The position numbers were made by a program, and so were the translations under genes. Shown here piece after piece: positions 6,157-7,561 of a stretch of DNA of 7,561 nucleotides. The notes beneath the pieces were generated by a model. That model saw only the letters and a list, made by a program, of their open reading frames with translations. It searched no databases and had not been told where the DNA came from. Within the stretch, counting starts at the first letter, position 1. Each line of letters starts with the position of its first letter. Origin of the DNA: Clostridiaceae bacterium (lineage in GTDB: Bacteria; Bacillota; Clostridia; Acetivibrionales; DUMC01); the NCBI GenBank assembly GCA_012512865.1, contig JAAZDH010000178.1, forward strand, positions 1 to 7,561. The letters are read 5' to 3'.

Positions 6157-6393
6157 ATGATGGAAATATACGGTTATGTTTGTGTGGATGCAGACTATTT
6201 TGATAAACAGAGTGATTGGCTGATTAAATGGAGAGAGCAATGCAAAGCGATGAATAGGCCAAGGTAGGGGTAAGTGACAGATCTCCACTCTGAGTGTTGG
6301 TATTATGCGAACGAGGACGAGAAAGGCGATGTGCGATGAAACTTCAACGATGCATAGATTAACGATGAAAAAGCGCAGGAAACTAAAACCATG
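6157..6393 (+). pseudogene. Possible decayed gene in the spacer before the SRPBCC gene
   Basis: One + frame starting at ATG 6157 gives 36 codons, MMEIYGYVCVDADYFDKQSD then WLIKWREQCKAMNRPR, ending at TAG 6265-6267. The same frame stays protein-like beyond it: VTDLHSECWYYANEDEKGDV after TAA 6271, then short stretches (NFNDA, INDEKAQETKT) after TGA 6337 and TAG 6355. An overlapping frame upstream reads FPVAGDYDGNIRL (about 6138-6176), so a frameshift may also be present. The opening MEIYGYV recalls serine recombinases, but the conserved Arg and catalytic Ser that should follow are absent. Family unknown; the call rests only on how protein-like the frame looks. The rest of the 5920-6469 spacer shows nothing else I can name. 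Confidence 0.28.
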
Positions 6394-6422
6394 TTGACAA
6401 TTTTGATGGAAATAATTATATG
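6394..6422 (+). promoter_or_regulatory. Vegetative-type promoter for the SRPBCC gene
   Basis: A perfect TTGACA (6394-6399) is followed after 17 bases by TATATG (6417-6422, four of six matches). An AT-rich stretch with TATAAT at 6426-6431 follows, but its spacing from the -35 is too long. Transcription would begin near 6430, leaving an untranslated leader of about 40 bases before the ATG at 6470. Confidence 0.55.
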
Positions 6423-6454
6423 GTATATAATATTTAATAAGTGGACCTGTATAT

Positions 6455-6463
6455 GGGGGTGAG
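6455..6463 (+). promoter_or_regulatory. Strong ribosome binding site of the SRPBCC gene
   Basis: GGGGGTGAG lies six bases before ATG 6470 and pairs almost fully with the anti-Shine-Dalgarno end of 16S rRNA (one G-U pair in place of G-A…C-U). It fixes the start of the gene and is clearly better than the sites of the regulators to the left, which suggests efficient translation. Confidence 0.7.
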
Positions 6464-6469
6464 CAATTA

Positions 6470-6949
6470 ATGGGATTTATAAAACTGGATTTTACCGTCG
6501 TAGCTCCGGTTGAACATGTCTGGAGCTTTGGATTGCAGGCTGAAAAGATTCCGGAATGGCAGTTTGATGTTATTGCGGTAAAGGGAATCAGCGGCTCGAT
6601 TAGCCGTAAAGGAACCAAATACATTTTGGTTTATAAAAAAGCAGGGATTCTTTTAAGCAGTCTGGTGGAAGTGTCCCGTTTTGAACCTGAAAACCTGACT
6701 GTAGAAACAACGGGAAAAACGCCATTGGGAGGTTATTTCAAATCGTGTACAAAGATGCGGCATATCAATGAACAAATGACTCATGTTGACTGGGCAATGG
6801 ATTATAGATTGCCAGGTTGGATCTTGGGAGTCTTGATGGATAGATTATTGTTTGAATGGGCATTTAGAAAAACTGTCCGGAAGTATAACGAGAACTTCAA
6901 GACGCTTGCGGAAAAAACGTTTTATCGAAATAAGGATAATTCTGTATAG
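6470..6949 (+). CDS. SRPBCC-superfamily (START/polyketide cyclase-like) small protein
   Basis: The 159-residue protein begins with GFIKLDFTVVAPVEHVWSFG, continues with IPEWQFDVIAVKGISG and RKGTKYILVYKKAG, and ends with a long C-terminal helix region (LMDRLLFEWAFRKTVRKYNE NFKTLAE). This order (strand with 'I-x-A-P-x-x-x-V-W', 'W', 'G', curved sheet, 'W' and final helix) is the helix-grip fold of the SRPBCC/polyketide cyclase-dehydrase group, and 140-160 residues is the normal length. Members bind hydrophobic ligands in a central cavity; the ligand here cannot be predicted. No signal peptide is seen, so it is probably cytoplasmic. It has its own promoter and ribosome site and stands alone: broken genes flank it, and the gene to its right converges on it. 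The frame is intact, and it is the only apparently functional gene in the right half. Confidence 0.8.
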   Translation: MGFIKLDFTVVAPVEHVWSFGLQAEKIPEWQFDVIAVKGISGSISRKGTKYILVYKKAGILLSSLVEVSRFEPENLTVETTGKTPLGGYFKSCTKMRHINEQMTHVDWAMDYRLPGWILGVLMDRLLFEWAFRKTVRKYNENFKTLAEKTFYRNKDNSV

Positions 6950-6978
6950 CAGGTGCCAGCTTGATGCCCATTTGACGC

Positions 6979-6998
6979 TTGCCAGGCTTTCCAGGCAA
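6979..6998. terminator. Stem-loop between converging genes, possible terminator
   Basis: TTGCCAGG (6979-6986) and CCAGGCAA (6991-6998) can fold into a stem of seven pairs with one A-A mismatch and a CTTT loop, about 30 bases after the SRPBCC stop codon. A terminator is expected here because the genes converge, but no T-run follows the stem on either strand, so an intrinsic terminator is not well supported. Confidence 0.3.
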
Positions 6999-7042
6999 CG
7001 CACAAAAAATGATTGTTAAGGGTGAGGGGAATTTATCAAGAA

Positions 7043-7083
7043 TTAACTTGTTAAACGCTATTCATTAATAATTCGCTAATTAT
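7043..7083. repeat. Two small palindromes at the 3' end of the transporter fragment
   Basis: TTAAC-TT-GTTAA (7043-7054) and ATAATT-CGCT-AATTAT (7068-7083) are perfect inverted repeats 13 bases apart; the second overlaps the TAG stop (7076-7078, - strand) of the transporter fragment. They are AT-rich, short, and not followed by T-runs, so their role is unclear; they may be operator-like or chance. Confidence 0.3.
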
Positions 7084-7447
7084 CATAAGAGGTCTGGCTT
7101 GATGAAGAACCCGTGCTTATCATCCGCGAAGTATTTAATTTTTCAGCGCAAATGATGCTAATAATCGTCCCGAATAATGCGATTAAACACCAAGTGATAA
7201 TAGTTATTTTCCAACCAAATTTATCACTCATTGCTGCTATGCCATACGAGGAAATGGCACTACCCCCGTATGTAAAAGCATTTAATATACCGGAAACGCT
7301 TGAGACACGTCCCATGTTTTTATAACGTGCCGGAAATATACCGATTAGCATAAGATTAATTCCATGCATGCAACCAGTAATGATTGCCATCATCAGAATA
7401 GAAACAACTATCTGCGATTTGAAAACGAAAATCAATACAAAAGAGCA
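7076..7447 (-). pseudogene. C-terminal fragment of a major facilitator superfamily transporter
   Basis: About 124 codons on the - strand carry the last three or so transmembrane helices of a 12-helix transporter: IVVSILMMAIITGCMHGINL, then the loop FPARYKNMGRVSSVSGILNA with a helix through SAISSYGIAAMS, the DKFGWK loop, and IITWCLIALFGTIISIICAE. The motif 'H-G-I-N-x-M-L…P-A-R-Y…G-R-V-S-x-V-S-G-I-L-N…G-S-A-I-S-S-Y-G…F-G-W' is typical of the organophosphate/sugar-phosphate branch of the family. The tail is Ser-rich. The first nine or so helices are missing: upstream (towards 7561) the frame meets TGA at 7453-7451 and the sequence becomes a different protein. The apparent TTG start at 7435 is therefore not a real start. 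A three-helix remnant should not transport. Confidence 0.8.
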
Positions 7448-7560
7448 TGGTCAGCAGTAATCATGATTGTATAATCATCAGAAATAGAACTTACAATCCT
7501 TTCAATACAGTCCCATGATTCATATACTGATTTTATGTATTCTTCGGTCATCCAACCATA
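7432..7560 (-). pseudogene. Fragment of an alkaline-phosphatase/phosphodiesterase-superfamily enzyme, cut in the ADH motif
   Basis: On the - strand, entering from the right edge, 42 codons read YGWMTEEYIKSVYESWDCIE then RIVSSISDDYTIMITADHAL, with TGA at 7434-7432. The pattern 'G-W-M-(T/S)-E-E-Y…V-Y…D-x-C-I-x-R-I…D-D-Y-T-I-(M/I)-I-T-A-D-H' matches type I phosphodiesterase/nucleotide pyrophosphatase-like members of the alkaline phosphatase superfamily, where T-A-D-H-G-G contributes metal ligands. Here the sequence follows the family through T-A-D-H and then becomes ALLY and stops, exactly where the transporter fragment begins. The 5' part of the gene lies beyond the window, so whether it is otherwise intact is unknown; without the C-terminal metal ligands the enzyme should be inactive. 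Confidence 0.7.
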
Positions 7561-7561
7561 A

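Noticed and set aside
6157..6267. MEIYGYV opening resembling a serine recombinase start
   Set aside because: The Arg and catalytic Ser that should follow (pattern R-V-S) are replaced by C-V-D, the remaining residues do not match the family, and no inverted ends or target duplication are seen.
6124..6624. 166-codon minus-strand open frame before and inside the SRPBCC gene
   Set aside because: It covers the promoter, ribosome site and first 155 bases of a well-supported + gene and shows no domain or proper composition.
6979..7020. Confident rho-independent terminator after the SRPBCC gene
   Set aside because: The stem is reasonable but there is an A-run (7003-7008) and no T-run behind it on the + strand, and no T-run on the other strand either; kept only as a low-confidence stem-loop.
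7076..7435. Independent 119-residue membrane protein starting at TTG 7435
   Set aside because: It matches only the end of a 12-helix transporter, and the residues before TTG 7435 continue the transporter sequence, so the start is an artefact of truncation.

Overview
The window looks like an accessory, decaying stretch of a low-GC Gram-positive chromosome, most likely from a clostridial anaerobe. The reasons are the AT-rich spacers, A/G-rich ribosome binding sites, a probable TTG start, and a surface protein that ends in Flg_new-like and divergent InlB B-repeat-like modules. No 16S, tRNA or housekeeping gene is present, so the taxonomic guess is an inference. Family names come from reading motifs; no database search was run.

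Left part (1-2150): two apparently intact transcription regulators on the + strand, a LysR-type regulator (about 57-959) and an AraC-type regulator (1200-2150). The 240-base gap between them contains a protein-like frame broken by a stop (972-1196). A perfect AT-rich 9-bp palindrome lies just upstream of the LysR gene.

Middle part (2151-5940): a degenerate array of about fourteen 10-bp units (about 2181-2326) runs directly into a large, broken surface-protein gene (2318-5919). The gene has no signal peptide or start-proximal ribosome binding site, which suggests that its 5' end was lost. It can be read through Ig-like, TIG-like, Big2-like, cadherin-like, Flg_new-like and InlB-like modules only by changing frame at about 3136-3187, 5660-5681 and 5884. 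Several modules are cut short. It is best read as a pseudogene shaped by internal deletions and small indels.

Right part (5920-7561): about 550 bases with no intact gene but with protein-like scraps on both strands. Next comes an intact small SRPBCC-fold protein (6470-6949) with a good promoter and ribosome binding site. On the - strand lie a C-terminal fragment of a major facilitator transporter (7076-about 7447) and, butted against its broken end, a fragment of an alkaline-phosphatase/phosphodiesterase-superfamily enzyme that stops inside its metal-binding motif (7432-7560). These two look like the ends of neighbouring genes joined by a deletion.

Only three genes appear functional: the LysR regulator, the AraC regulator and the SRPBCC protein. 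I see no evidence of a coherent novel defence, mobile or biosynthetic system. The unusual features are the 10-bp repeat array, the deletion scars and the hidden remnants between genes.
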